A DNA stretch of 64,000 bases from Intestinimonas butyriciproducens (GCF_004154955.1 NZ_CP011524.1:3160507-3224506), one strand, 5' to 3'; numbered from the stretch's first letter, positions 1 to 8,432 are shown. A program made the numbers and translations. The notes: generated by a model not told the origin, from the sequence alone.

Positions 1-810
1 AAACATCAGGGTGTAATTGATGCGGTATCCGTGCTCCCTGAGTCTGAGTGCCAGATTGTGGCCGCGCAGGGCGTCCGCGGTGGACGCCTGGTCGTACCGG
101 GTGGAGAGCTTCTTGTCGCCCTCCAGCAGCTCATGTACATTGTTGGGGTTGACAGGGCCGGTGTGGGGGACCTTGACCACCAGCCGGTATTCCGAGAGAA
201 TGCTCTTGAAGGTCTCACATTCCTCCAGGATTTTGTCAAAGTCCTCCTCAAAGGGGTTGTTGAGCTCCACGCTGATGTCACAGCCGGGTCCCAGAATACG
301 TCCCAGCTCAGTCATGACCTCGTCGCGGGTATGGAACGCATTCCCTACATTGGCCTTGGGATTGTTGATAAACAGGTCGTACACGATGCCGGGATTGCAG
401 GTGAGGTTTGCAAGCAGCGGGGCGATGGGCGCCACCTCGTAAGGGTTGGCGGAGTCGGCAGAGTAGAGGATACCGGTAGGCCGTTTCACTCCGTTTTTAT
501 CATAAGAGATATCGCGGACTAAATCAATCAGTAAAAGTCCGTCCTCCTGGAGCGTGCTCTCGATGCGAAACCCGGCGGGCGTCTCTCCGGCGGGAACCGC
601 AAAGGTCTGGATGACATCCTTGAACCGGGGCGTGGCTGCCAGATACTTCACTTTCCCCTCCAGCAGAGAGAAAAGCTGCGGCTCCAGGCACAGGTCCTTC
701 ACCCGCTCGATATATGCCTCCTCACCTTTGGCCGCACCCGCTCCCAGAGCGGTCAGTGGGAAGTGGAGGCCAAGCGTGCCCTCGCCCTGGCTACGGTAGT
801 TTACTGTCAT
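1..810 (-). CDS. Transaldolase family protein, 3' end cut by window edge
   Basis: The frame is open from the ATG at 810 to the left edge, so the C-terminus lies outside. About 270 residues are visible and read as a TIM-barrel aldolase of the transaldolase type: a stretch NPGIVYDLFINNPKANVG near residue 140, an acidic DISVELNNPFEED segment, and VVKVPHTGP, whose lysine sits where the family forms its Schiff base. Transaldolases exchange dihydroxyacetone units between sugar phosphates in the non-oxidative pentose phosphate pathway. It is the promoter-distal visible gene of the leftward operon headed by rpiB and a split transketolase, which is the expected partnership. Family call is firm; the exact substrate is not. 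Confidence 0.78.
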   Translation of the reverse strand, partial: MTVNYRSQGEGTLGLHFPLTALGAGAAKGEEAYIERVKDLCLEPQLFSLLEGKVKYLAATPRFKDVIQTFAVPAGETPAGFRIESTLQEDGLLLIDLVRDISYDKNGVKRPTGILYSADSANPYEVAPIAPLLANLTCNPGIVYDLFINNPKANVGNAFHTRDEVMTELGRILGPGCDISVELNNPFEEDFDKILEECETFKSILSEYRLVVKVPHTGPVNPNNVHELLEGDKKLSTRYDQASTADALRGHNLALRLREHGYRINYTLMF

Positions 811-877
811 TCTGTTTGTCCCCCTAATACTTAATACTTATTTCCAATGCATTACATTACAGCGTCATGGGCGGGCA

Positions 878-1822
878 TCAGTCGCCGGAGAGGACCGACA
901 TGACCCGTCGGGCCACGGCGCTTCCGGAGATGCCGTAATAGTTCAGCAGCGCCTCATACGGCCCGGTCTGCTTCGCCCCCTCCGGTACGCAAAAGACCTT
1001 CAGCGGCACGGATATTCCGCTCCGCGCCAGCACATCGGCCACCGCCGAGCCCAGCCCGCCGTTGGGTGCGTGCTCCTCCAAGACAAAAACCTTTTTGGCG
1101 GAGGACGCGTAGTGTCGGATCAATTCTTCGTCCAGCGGCTTTAAGGTGGTGAAATTGATTACCGACATCGATACCCCCTGCTCCCGCAGGATCTCTGCCG
1201 CCTCTACAGCCTCGGCCGTGCTGGGCCCATAGGTAAAGAGTGCCGCGGCTACACCGCCGTCCGCCAGTACCTCCCCCCTGCCCAGCTCCAGCTTTCGCTG
1301 CGTCCGCTTTGCAGGCGGCTCCTTGGCCTGACGGGGCATCCGGATAAAAACGGGACCGTCTATCTTTATGGCCTCCTCCAGGCAGAACTCCACCTCGTCG
1401 GCGTCGCCGGGACAGAGGACCACCAGATTGGGAACGGTGCGCATCAGGGCCACGTCCTCCAGAGCCATATGGGTGGACCCCAGTGTGGAATAGGCCAGAC
1501 CGCCGCCGGAGGCCACCAGTTTGACATTGGTGTGCATATAACCCACGTCATCCCGGATCTGCTCATAGGCCCGCATGGTAAGGAAGGGGTCGATGGCGAC
1601 GACCACTGGAATAAAGCCCTGACGCGCCATCGCCGCGCTGATTCCCACAGCGGTCTGTTCGCTGATGCCGACCTCCACGCTCCGATTGGGATAGGCCTGG
1701 AAAAAGGCGCCCAGGCCTCCGCCGGAGGCGGAGTCACAGGAAATCGCCACAATCGCTTCATTGTCTTTTCCCAGCTCCAGGAGCTTGGCCTCAAATGCCT
1801 TTCGGGGATCCCGCAAACACAT
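878..1822 (-). CDS. Transketolase, C-terminal subunit
   Basis: A 314-residue protein matching the pyrimidine-binding plus C-terminal half of transketolase/DXS-type enzymes. The segment around residues 45-60 (SVEVGISEQTAVGISAAMA) holds the conserved glutamate that activates thiamine diphosphate, followed by the flexible GLAYSTLGSTHMALED stretch. Together with the adjacent N-terminal subunit it should form one thiamine-diphosphate enzyme moving two-carbon ketol units between sugar phosphates. I prefer the ATG at 1822, preceded by AAAGGGG, over an in-frame TTG at 1831; only two bases separate it from the upstream stop. Split transketolases of this form are common in Firmicutes sugar operons. Confidence 0.9.
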   Translation of the reverse strand: MCLRDPRKAFEAKLLELGKDNEAIVAISCDSASGGGLGAFFQAYPNRSVEVGISEQTAVGISAAMARQGFIPVVVAIDPFLTMRAYEQIRDDVGYMHTNVKLVASGGGLAYSTLGSTHMALEDVALMRTVPNLVVLCPGDADEVEFCLEEAIKIDGPVFIRMPRQAKEPPAKRTQRKLELGRGEVLADGGVAAALFTYGPSTAEAVEAAEILREQGVSMSVINFTTLKPLDEELIRHYASSAKKVFVLEEHAPNGGLGSAVADVLARSGISVPLKVFCVPEGAKQTGPYEALLNYYGISGSAVARRVMSVLSGD

Positions 1823-1824
1823 GC

Positions 1825-2661
1825 TTACCAACCCCTTTCCGCCGCACGGGCATCCAGTTCCTCCAGGGCGCGGGCCGCTTCGCCCGCATCCGGGTTCCAG
1901 TGGTGATACTTCTGTTGATCCTCCAGAAAGGATATCCCCTTTCCCTTTGTGGTCTTGGCCACCAGGAGCGTGGGCTTTCCCGGCTCCAGAGGGATCTGTG
2001 CGAAGGCGTCATACAGGGCCCCAACGTCATGCCCGGGGACCGGCCTTACTGCCCACCCAAACGCAGCATATCGGGACTCATAGGAGGTGGGCTTGCAGAT
2101 CTCGCTGGTGCGTCCATTGATCTGAAGGGTATTTTCATCCAGGATCGCCACCAGATTGTCCAAATGATTGTGAGCGGCGAAGGCCGCCGCCTCCCAGTTG
2201 GTGCCCTCCCCCTGTTCTCCGTCACCCATCAATACGTAAGTACGGTACGGCAGACCTGCCTTTCTTGCCGCCAGGGCATAGCCGCAGCCCAGCGGCAGGC
2301 CGTGCCCCAGAGAACCTGTGGAAAAATCCAGGCAGGGCAACTTTGTGGCGTCCGGGTGTCCGGGAAAGAGGGTCCCCAATTGGTTATAGGTTTTCAGTAG
2401 CTCCGGCTCCAGCACCCCCAGTTCCACCATCGCTCCATAGAGGGCCAGGCACTTGTGTCCGCCGCTGAGCAGCAGCTTGTCGCGGTGGACGGGGTCCTCC
2501 GGATCATAGTCCATTACAGCGAAGTAGAGCACCGCCAGGATATCCGCAGCGGAGAGCGCGCCGCCGGCGTGCCCCTCACCGTTGCTGGCAATGGTCCGCA
2601 CGATGTTGCTCCTGATATGGAAGGCGCTCCGCTCCAGCGCTTCACGGTCAAACGGTTTCAT
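1825..2661 (-). CDS. Transketolase, N-terminal subunit
   Basis: A 278-residue thiamine-diphosphate domain. The start is the ATG at 2661 with GAGGTG upstream; a longer upstream frame exists but lacks a site and would run through rpiB. Visible hallmarks are NGEGHAGGALSAADILAVLY near residue 25, the GHGLPLGCGYALAAR helix near 120, and the metal/diphosphate motif GDGEQGEGTNWEAA near 145 followed by LDENTLQING. It begins one base away from the rpiB stop, so translation is probably coupled. It pairs with the C-terminal subunit downstream. Alternatives such as a DXS-like or DHAS-like ketolase cannot be excluded from sequence alone. Confidence 0.9.
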   Translation of the reverse strand: MKPFDREALERSAFHIRSNIVRTIASNGEGHAGGALSAADILAVLYFAVMDYDPEDPVHRDKLLLSGGHKCLALYGAMVELGVLEPELLKTYNQLGTLFPGHPDATKLPCLDFSTGSLGHGLPLGCGYALAARKAGLPYRTYVLMGDGEQGEGTNWEAAAFAAHNHLDNLVAILDENTLQINGRTSEICKPTSYESRYAAFGWAVRPVPGHDVGALYDAFAQIPLEPGKPTLLVAKTTKGKGISFLEDQQKYHHWNPDAGEAARALEELDARAAERGW

Positions 2662-2662
2662 G

Positions 2663-3100
2663 TCACACCTCTTCCAGCTGGCGGAGCTGGGCCACCTTGG
2701 CCGCAGACGGACTGCTGGGATCAAAGCGCAGCGGCAGCCACAGGCGCACCAACTCCTCCGCCGTTTTCTGTCCGATCACTAATGCCCCCATGCAGAGGAT
2801 GTTGGCGTCGTTGGAAAGGATGGAGCGCTGTGTGGAGTAGATATCGTGACAGACCGCGGCATATGCGCCCTTGATCTTGTTGGCCGCCATGGCCATACCG
2901 ATACCAGTCCCACAGATGAGGATGCCGCGCTCACACGCCCCGGAAGCCACCTTGCGGGCAACGGCCTCTGCAACGGCGGGATAGCTCACCGCCTGGGTAT
3001 CATAGGAGCCCATATCGACAAACTCGTGCTCTGCGAAAGCGCTCAAAAGCATTTGTTTATAGGCCAATCCATGCTGATCGTTGCCAATTGCAATTTTCAT
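2663..3100 (-). CDS. rpiB: RpiB/LacAB-family sugar-phosphate isomerase
   Basis: A 145-residue protein typical in length for RpiB. It opens MKIAIGNDQHG, close to the family GSDHAG-type motif, has an active-site-like CGTGIGMAMAANK stretch near residue 70 that contains the catalytic-type cysteine, and ends with R/K-rich helices. The family interconverts ribose 5-phosphate and ribulose 5-phosphate, or allose or galactose phosphates in LacA/LacB relatives. The ATG at 3100 follows GAAAGGA. As first gene of the leftward operon with split transketolase and transaldolase it likely feeds a pentose or rare sugar into the pentose phosphate pathway. Control is probably by the palindromic operator overlapping its promoter. 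Confidence 0.85.
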   Translation of the reverse strand: MKIAIGNDQHGLAYKQMLLSAFAEHEFVDMGSYDTQAVSYPAVAEAVARKVASGACERGILICGTGIGMAMAANKIKGAYAAVCHDIYSTQRSILSNDANILCMGALVIGQKTAEELVRLWLPLRFDPSSPSAAKVAQLRQLEEV

Positions 3101-3170
3101 AATAGGGCAAATTCCTTTCTGACAAAAAGTGTGGGAGCGCAAAAAAACAGCTTTGGTCAATCTATTTTTA

Positions 3171-3184
3171 CTTGTATATACAAG
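3171..3184. promoter_or_regulatory. Palindromic GntR/HutC-type operator
   Basis: CTTGTATATACAAG is a perfect 14-base palindrome. Its right end overlaps the -10 box of the leftward promoter. Its core matches the TTGTATATACAA operators known for HutC-subfamily regulators such as TreR. A near copy lies at 3333-3346. The cognate regulator is not in the window. Confidence 0.7.
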
Positions 3185-3210
3185 ATATATCAACCCGGGT
3201 AGTTTGTCAA
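3182..3210 (-). promoter_or_regulatory. Promoter of the rpiB-transketolase-transaldolase operon
   Basis: On the minus strand TTGACA (3205-3210), a 17-base spacer and TATCTT (3182-3187) form a good SigA-type promoter about 80 bases upstream of the rpiB start. The -10 box overlaps the palindromic operator, so a bound repressor would block initiation. Confidence 0.7.
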
Positions 3211-3282
3211 GGGATTTTTTTAGTCTTTCTTTTAATCCTTAAGCAAGTCCAAATAAAACCGAAAAAAGCTTCAAAAAATATG

Positions 3283-3311
3283 TTGACTTTATCCAAGAAA
3301 TCGACTATTAT
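3283..3311 (+). promoter_or_regulatory. Divergent promoter toward the HAD phosphatase
   Basis: TTGACT (3283-3288), 17 bases and TATTAT (3306-3311) form a strong rightward promoter. The expected start is near 3318, about 15 bases before the second operator. Confidence 0.65.
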
Positions 3312-3332
3312 TCAATTTGTAGCTCAATTATA

Positions 3333-3346
3333 CTTGTATATACATG
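3333..3346. promoter_or_regulatory. Second GntR/HutC-type operator
   Basis: CTTGTATATACATG differs from the perfect palindrome at 3171 by one base. It sits just downstream of the predicted start of the rightward transcript, a typical roadblock position. Confidence 0.6.
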
Positions 3347-3347
3347 A

Positions 3348-3710
3348 ATGAATGTACTAGTACTTACCATGCAGCAACCTCGGGCTTATCTGTTCACCCT
3401 GCTGAACCAGCTCTGCAACATAAGCTCCATTGTGCTCTTTGCCCTGGGGACACGCGACGTTGGGGCCTCTGCGGCTACAGCGATCAACATGCTGGGGCCG
3501 GCGGTCAGCACGCTGGTCTTCCGCGACCCGCTCTCCCCCTTACGCCGCTGGGCCGTGGTCTCCTCCTCTGCTCTGTCTTTTTCGTGTCCCGCAGGGGAGG
3601 CGTCCCCCTCCGCCGTCAAAAAAGGGGGGCCACAGAACAGCGCAGCAGAAAGAAGGAAAAGCATTGAAAACGATTCTTCTGGATATGGACGGCGTACTTC
3701 TGGACAGTGA
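3348..3710 (+). pseudogene. Possible transporter fragment (DMT/EamA-like) remnant
   Basis: Between the divergent promoter and the HAD gene one frame contains a hydrophobic stretch that looks protein-like: YLFTLLNQLCNISSIVLFALGTR followed by ASAATAINMLGPAVSTLVF and a basic RDPLSPLRRW. This resembles one or two transmembrane helices of a drug/metabolite transporter, not a whole carrier. After about residue 70 the frame turns low-complexity and overlaps the start of the HAD gene. I infer a truncated or decayed permease that once accompanied the sugar operon; it could also be a chance open frame. No clear ribosome site was found. Confidence 0.35.
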
Positions 3711-4335
3711 AATGGTACGTCTCGCCTACATCAGGCGTTTCTTAAAACAGCAGGGGATCGAGGTGCAGGCCGAGGCGCTTTTGGATCTGAGTGGAGTGAG
3801 CAACCGCGACGCCGCCCGGCGGCTGGCGAGGCGCTTTGAGCTGCCTCTCTCTGCGGCCGCCTGCCAAAGGGCGCTGGCGCGGACTTGCCGGGGGCTCTAT
3901 CTGGAGGCGGAGGGCCTGCGCCCTTTCCCCGGCCTGGAACACTTCCTCCGTACCGTGAAAGAGCGTGGCGCCAAAACCGGTCTGGTGTCCTCCACCCAGT
4001 GCCGGGAGGTCTTGGACGCGCTGAACCGCTTTTCCCTGCTGCCACTTTTCGACGTAGTGCTGGGGGGCGAATCGGCCCCGCGGAGGAAACCCGCCCCCGA
4101 CCCCTATCTGCATGCCGCCCGTTTCTTAAGGGCGCGCCCCGAGGACTGCATGGTGGTGGAGGACTCTCCGCCCGGCATCCTGGCCGGGAAGCGGGCCGGG
4201 ATGTTTGTGGTCGGACTGACCGCCGGCAGTCTCCCGCAGGCCGTCTCGCTGGCCGACGCCACCGCCGCCGACTACGGGCAGTTGCTGCGTCTTGCGCTGC
4301 AGTGGCTGTCGGAGCAGTCTGGCTTTGGCGCATGA
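3664..4335 (+). CDS. HAD-superfamily hydrolase, beta-phosphoglucomutase-like
   Basis: A 223-residue HAD protein. The N-terminal motif LLDMDGVLLDSE supplies the nucleophile and acid aspartates (DxD type), the lysine of PRRKPAPDPYL is motif III near residue 140, and VVEDSPPGILAGKRAGM near 160 is motif IV. An alpha-helical cap lies between motifs I and II, as in subclass I phosphatases and phosphoglucomutases. The best start is the TTG at 3664 preceded by AGAAGGA, because the DMDG motif begins only seven codons later. Its position in a transcript facing the pentose phosphate operon suggests a sugar-phosphate phosphatase or mutase. The exact substrate is unknown. Confidence 0.8.
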   Translation: MKTILLDMDGVLLDSEMVRLAYIRRFLKQQGIEVQAEALLDLSGVSNRDAARRLARRFELPLSAAACQRALARTCRGLYLEAEGLRPFPGLEHFLRTVKERGAKTGLVSSTQCREVLDALNRFSLLPLFDVVLGGESAPRRKPAPDPYLHAARFLRARPEDCMVVEDSPPGILAGKRAGMFVVGLTAGSLPQAVSLADATAADYGQLLRLALQWLSEQSGFGA

Positions 4336-4347
4336 TCTCTCTTGTCA

Positions 4348-4395
4348 GAAAAAGGCCCCCGGAATGCTGTGAACAGCATTCCGGGGGCCTTTTTC
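4348..4395. terminator. Bidirectional rho-independent terminator
   Basis: AAAAGGCCCCCGGAATGCTG and its complement form a long GC-rich stem with A-rich left and T-rich right flanks. It closes the HAD gene on the plus strand and the ABC permease operon on the minus strand. Confidence 0.85.
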
Positions 4396-4420
4396 TGATG
4401 GATGACCGCAGCTCAGGCGG

Positions 4421-6430
4421 TCACTGCTCCGCCGCCGCAGGCGCCATGCGCATATTCTCTTCCCAGAACAGTTCCTCAGCCCGGCGCTCCAGCCATTCGG
4501 TCTGCTGGTGTTCCGCCTGGGTCTCCAGTATATGGGTCTCGTCCAGTACTCCGGCCTCCCGGAGGCACTCCAGGGTCTCCACTGCGCTGACCTGAAGAGT
4601 GATACTGTATCCGTCGCCCTCGTATTCGGCGCTGTTCTCCCGGTCCACCGGCGCATACTCAATGAAAAGGTCGTTTACATAGCAGTTGGTGAGCCGCGCC
4701 TCGTCGTCCAGCAGGTACCTTTGTCCCAAACGCCCGGCCTGGATATCCGCCTTTATCGCAGCCACCAGATCCTCCCGGAATCCGGCGGGGACGGGATAAT
4801 TGTCATATTCACCCGTTTCCATGTCCATCAGATTCAGTCTGATATTGGTGATCTGCCGCCCTTCGTAGCTCTGGGGGAAGTAGGCGTTCAGGATCACCTC
4901 GGGCTGATTGAGGATCGCCGTAAGCCGCGCCGCGGCCGAATCCGGGTCTTGAAGGTCTTCTTCCGTGACGTCCAGGGTGTAGTCCCGGGTCAGGGTGCCG
5001 CCCCCCGCCAGTTCGTAGGTCAGCAGCAGGCTCACAATGCCCTCGGTCTGTACGCTCTCCAGATAAGTCCCGTCAGCCAGGGTGCGCGTCTCATAGCTGC
5101 CGCCGAACGTAGTCCCCTCATGGCGCGCCCGCTCGTCCACGATACTCTGGTGGAGCTCCGTGATCGCCCTGATGAGCTCCGGGTCCGCCGTGTGGATTTC
5201 CCTGCCGTCCCCTCTGTCATAGGGCGCGCTGCTCACATTTCTGATCCGTACTGCCGTCACTTGTCCGGCCTCGGGTACCCGGCGCTCAAATCCCGTCACG
5301 TCCAGTTCCATCCCGGCAATCAGGACCACCAGACAGGCAGAGAACGCCACACAGCCCTTCCAGCTGTCCAGAAAGACCCAAAAGCTCTTTTTGAGCAGCA
5401 TTTCAGCGGCAAAATAGCCCACCGCTCCACAGAGCACCATGAAGCACAGCAGCGTCCAGGCCCCTTGGGGCAGGTTGTAGCCGAAGAACAGGTAGAGGAA
5501 CAGGCCCAGCGCCAGCGCAAAGCAGAAAGCCATCCCATACTTGAAGATGGGCCGCACCCAGCGCACGGTGACCACGTCTCCCGCCCCCTCCAGATGCCGC
5601 CGGCGGTAGAGCACCAGGGCGACCGCCGCCAGCGCAGCGCCGATCAGCGCATAGATCAGGCCGTACCCCAGGCCCTGAAAGACGGCTCTTTCCAGATTTC
5701 CATCGGTGTCCCAGGCGCGGTCCACCCGCAGTTTTTCCAAAAACAGAATCACCGGGCTCAGCCATGTGCCCAGGGTGTTGAGGGTATCCACATACCGATA
5801 GCCAAAGACAAACGCCCTCAGCACCTCGTTGACGAGCTGGACCATCACCACGGCCAGAACGCTCAGAATCCCGTAAAAGGCGGGCAGGGCCAGAATGTGT
5901 CCGGTAAACATGGCGCAGAACACGGCAAAGGAGTAGAAAAACAGCGTAAGGAGCACCTGCATGGCAAGCCACATGCACAGCGCCCCGATGTTGAGACATC
6001 CCTTGGCCAGCTCCGCCAAAAGGGTGCAGAAAAACACAACCAGAGAGGGCAGCAGCATAAAGGAGAGCCCGGACAGGTAGTTGGTGAGGAACAGCCCTTC
6101 CCGCCTGACCGGAAGCGCGTGAAAGAGCCCCACGCTGCGGCTGTTGTAGAGATAGGAGAACACTGCCATGGCAGAGAGGATGCCGAACACCAGCGCGGCG
6201 ATCACGCTGCCGGGTTTGATCATGGAGAGGACCTCCAGATCGGCAAAATACTGGGGAGACGGCATAGAGCCGTAAGTATCCTCCGCCCGCAACATCAGCA
6301 GGTTGAGGGGCAGGGCCAGGAGCCAGCACGCTCCATATACCGACCAGATGGGCCAGAACCGGGCCATGTTCTTTTTCCAGAGGACAGGATAGAAGAGCCT
6401 CCTGTCAGAGCACGATGTCGCGGACTTCAT
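4421..6430 (-). CDS. ABC-2 type permease, large
   Basis: A 669-residue membrane protein. The first 430 residues hold about ten hydrophobic helices (for example residues 18-38, 65-85, 105-135 and 140-170). A helix near 290 begins a second cluster, and the protein ends in a soluble domain of some 250 residues. The start at 6430 overlaps the end of the ATPase gene by 26 bases; the longer upstream frame lies inside that gene. It is the membrane partner of the ATPase and belongs to a GntR-controlled exporter operon resembling the B. subtilis Ytr or bacitracin/lantibiotic-sensing type. The cargo cannot be told. The long extracellular-like tail suggests a substrate-sensing or envelope-facing role. 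Confidence 0.75.
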   Translation of the reverse strand: MKSATSCSDRRLFYPVLWKKNMARFWPIWSVYGACWLLALPLNLLMLRAEDTYGSMPSPQYFADLEVLSMIKPGSVIAALVFGILSAMAVFSYLYNSRSVGLFHALPVRREGLFLTNYLSGLSFMLLPSLVVFFCTLLAELAKGCLNIGALCMWLAMQVLLTLFFYSFAVFCAMFTGHILALPAFYGILSVLAVVMVQLVNEVLRAFVFGYRYVDTLNTLGTWLSPVILFLEKLRVDRAWDTDGNLERAVFQGLGYGLIYALIGAALAAVALVLYRRRHLEGAGDVVTVRWVRPIFKYGMAFCFALALGLFLYLFFGYNLPQGAWTLLCFMVLCGAVGYFAAEMLLKKSFWVFLDSWKGCVAFSACLVVLIAGMELDVTGFERRVPEAGQVTAVRIRNVSSAPYDRGDGREIHTADPELIRAITELHQSIVDERARHEGTTFGGSYETRTLADGTYLESVQTEGIVSLLLTYELAGGGTLTRDYTLDVTEEDLQDPDSAAARLTAILNQPEVILNAYFPQSYEGRQITNIRLNLMDMETGEYDNYPVPAGFREDLVAAIKADIQAGRLGQRYLLDDEARLTNCYVNDLFIEYAPVDRENSAEYEGDGYSITLQVSAVETLECLREAGVLDETHILETQAEHQQTEWLERRAEELFWEENMRMAPAAAEQ

Positions 6431-7307
6431 AGTCCTCACCTCCCAGCTCGTAAATAAAGATCTCCTCCAGGGTGAGGGGCAGGGCGTCCATAAGGATGGG
6501 GGCGTAGACCGCCAGACGGTTGGTGATGTCGGTGGCGTTCCCCCGTATGATAAGCGTGTGGATGCGCCCCACCTGGGATACATGGAGGATCTCCAGATCG
6601 GCGGGGAGCTGCGGAAGCTCCTTCTCCTGAAAGACCACCTGCATCTTTACCACATTCTCCTGAAGGTCGGAAAGGCTCCGCTCCACCAGGACCTTCCCAT
6701 GGGAGAGGATGCCCACATGGTCGCACACGTCCTCCAGCTCCCGCAGGTTGTGGGAGGAGACCAGTACCGTGGTACCGTATTCGGCCACATCGGACATGAG
6801 GAGGCTCCACACCTGACGCCGCATCACCGGGTCCAGCCCGTCCACCGGCTCGTCCAGCACCAGTAATTCAGGGCGGCAGCACATGGCCAGCCAGAAGGCC
6901 GACTGCTTCTGCATGCCCTTGGAGAGCCGCCGGATGGGCTGTTTTTCATTTACGGTGGTAAAGATGTCCTTCATGGCCTCGTACCGCTTCTGATCGAAGC
7001 GGGGGTAAAAGCCCCGGAAGAGCCGCATCATGTCCCGGGTGGAGGCGGAGAGGAAATAATAGAGTTCATCCGGAATGGAGGCGATGCGGGCCTTGACCGC
7101 CGGATTCTCGTACACCGGCTCCCCCGCCACCAGCACCTCGCCCTCGTCCTGGCGGTAAATGCCGGTGATGTGGCGCAGAATGGTGGATTTGCCCGCGCCG
7201 TTGGGCCCCACCAGGCCGTAGATGGACCCGTCCGGCACCGACATGGTGAGTCCGTCCAGCGCCCGAAACCTGTCAAAGGTCTTTGTCACATGCTTAACTT
7301 CGATCAT
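6405..7307 (-). CDS. ABC transporter ATP-binding protein
   Basis: A 300-residue ATPase with all expected motifs: Walker A GPNGAGKST near residue 37, the ABC signature region LSKGMQKQ near 135, Walker B LVLDEPVDGLDP near 155 and the switch histidine in VLVSSHNLRELE near 190. The last 90 residues form the small C-terminal domain seen in ABC-2 exporters. Its ATG overlaps the GntR stop by four bases (ATGA), so the three genes are translationally coupled. It should energise the downstream permease. No substrate can be assigned. Confidence 0.9.
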   Translation of the reverse strand: MIEVKHVTKTFDRFRALDGLTMSVPDGSIYGLVGPNGAGKSTILRHITGIYRQDEGEVLVAGEPVYENPAVKARIASIPDELYYFLSASTRDMMRLFRGFYPRFDQKRYEAMKDIFTTVNEKQPIRRLSKGMQKQSAFWLAMCCRPELLVLDEPVDGLDPVMRRQVWSLLMSDVAEYGTTVLVSSHNLRELEDVCDHVGILSHGKVLVERSLSDLQENVVKMQVVFQEKELPQLPADLEILHVSQVGRIHTLIIRGNATDITNRLAVYAPILMDALPLTLEEIFIYELGGEDYEVRDIVL

Positions 7308-7672
7308 ACTCTCCCCTCCTTCGCACCGGACACCCGCAGGGCCAGCTCCTCCGCCGTCATGCCCAGAAAGATGAGTTCCGAGGCGGCGGCATCAAACTGC
7401 TCCAGTAGCCTCCGCCGCCGGTCCTGATTCACACCAGTCTGCTCCGAAGCATAGGATCCCTTGCCCGGCATGGTGTAGAGATATCCCTCCGCTTCCAGCG
7501 ACTCATAGGCCCGCTGGATGGTGTTGGGATTGATAGCCAGGGCCGACGCCAATGCCCGCACCGAGGGGAGCTGGTCCCCAGGCTGGATGGCCCCTGTGAC
7601 CACCAGATGCCGCAGACCGTCCTTCACCTGCTCATAGATGGGCCGGGCGTCCCGATAATTCAAACTGAACAC
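7304..7672 (-). CDS. GntR-family regulator, YtrA subfamily
   Basis: A 122-residue protein with a winged-helix domain at residues 10-75 (IYEQVKDGLRHLVVTG, then QLPSVRALASALAINPNTIQRAYESLEAEG) and only a short C-terminal helical extension. Lack of a large ligand domain is the hallmark of the YtrA subfamily, whose members repress linked ABC transporter genes. It is the first gene of the operon with the ATPase and permease. A partial palindrome covering the likely start of transcription suggests autorepression. Confidence 0.9.
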   Translation of the reverse strand: MFSLNYRDARPIYEQVKDGLRHLVVTGAIQPGDQLPSVRALASALAINPNTIQRAYESLEAEGYLYTMPGKGSYASEQTGVNQDRRRRLLEQFDAAASELIFLGMTAEELALRVSGAKEGRV

Positions 7673-7693
7673 ACTTCCGGCCTCCTTTCCGAC

Positions 7694-7724
7694 TGTACTA
7701 GATCGCTTGGTACAGTTTAGTATA
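7694..7724 (-). promoter_or_regulatory. Promoter/operator of the GntR-ABC operon
   Basis: TGTAC and GTACA arms (7694-7714) with matched A/T bases inside form an interrupted palindrome. It lies just downstream of a minus-strand TATACT -10 box (7719-7724). GTAC-rich palindromes are typical of YtrA-type GntR operators. The -35 box is weak. Confidence 0.5.
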
Positions 7725-7788
7725 CACGGACCTGCCGCTGCAAGTCTTAATTTATTATAACGTTTTTCCTATTTTCCTGAGAAATCGC

Positions 7789-7817
7789 ATGACAAATCCC
7801 ATCTTACACACTATAAT
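7789..7817 (+). promoter_or_regulatory. Promoter for the HD-domain gene
   Basis: ATGACA, 17 bases and a perfect TATAAT (7812-7817) lie about 105 bases before the ATG at 7922. Confidence 0.5.
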
Positions 7818-7921
7818 AAAAAATAACTCCTGCAAGCAGCAGGCCCTCCCCTCCGTCCCGGCGAAAGCCGCCCGACACGGCTCTCCCCACGAATCTATTC
7901 CGCTCAGATGAAAGGCACATC

Positions 7922-8428
7922 ATGTACTATGACGTCAATATCCGCTGTTTCGTAAACTGTGTCCGGGACCTTCTGGACTCCCCCGAAGTCCAGTCCATGC
8001 GGGCGCTGCCCCATCACCCCGGCACCTCCTGCTATGAACATTCGGTCTTTGTGGCCTATGTATCCTTCCGTCTGGCCCGCCGCTGGGGCCTGGACTACAG
8101 GGCCGCGGCCAGAGCGGGGCTGCTCCATGACCTCTATCTCTATGACGCCCGGAACAAGCCCGCCTACTACGGCAATCAGTGCTTCGCCCATCCGGTGGCT
8201 GCGCTGAAGAATGCCTGGGCCCTGTGCGGGAGCCTCACCCCTATGGAGGAGAACATCATCATCTCCCACATGTGGCCCCTCTCCCGCCGGATGCCCCGCT
8301 ACAAGGAGTCCCTGGTGGTCAATCTGGCGGACAAACTGTGCGCCACCGCTGAGGTCTCCCACCTCTACCACGGTATCCGCCGCATCCGGAACCGCAAATA
8401 TCGCCGCCGAATTGCCGCCGCCGTATAA
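7922..8428 (+). CDS. HD-domain phosphohydrolase-like protein
   Basis: A 168-residue protein with the HD-domain metal ligand pattern: YEHSVFVAYVSF near residue 38, the HD pair in AGLLHDLYLYD near 68, and a later aspartate in NLADKLCATAEV. Such domains hydrolyse nucleotides or phosphate esters in a metal-dependent way. It is a stand-alone small member like those of the HDIG-related family found in Clostridia, flanked by its own promoter and a terminator. Substrate unknown. Confidence 0.75.
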   Translation: MYYDVNIRCFVNCVRDLLDSPEVQSMRALPHHPGTSCYEHSVFVAYVSFRLARRWGLDYRAAARAGLLHDLYLYDARNKPAYYGNQCFAHPVAALKNAWALCGSLTPMEENIIISHMWPLSRRMPRYKESLVVNLADKLCATAEVSHLYHGIRRIRNRKYRRRIAAAV

Positions 8429-8432
8429 CAGG

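Noticed and set aside
4508..6457. 649-residue open frame antisense to the ABC permease
   Set aside because: The minus strand encodes a coherent permease coupled to its ATPase. The plus frame is rich in H, Q and R and has no domain pattern.
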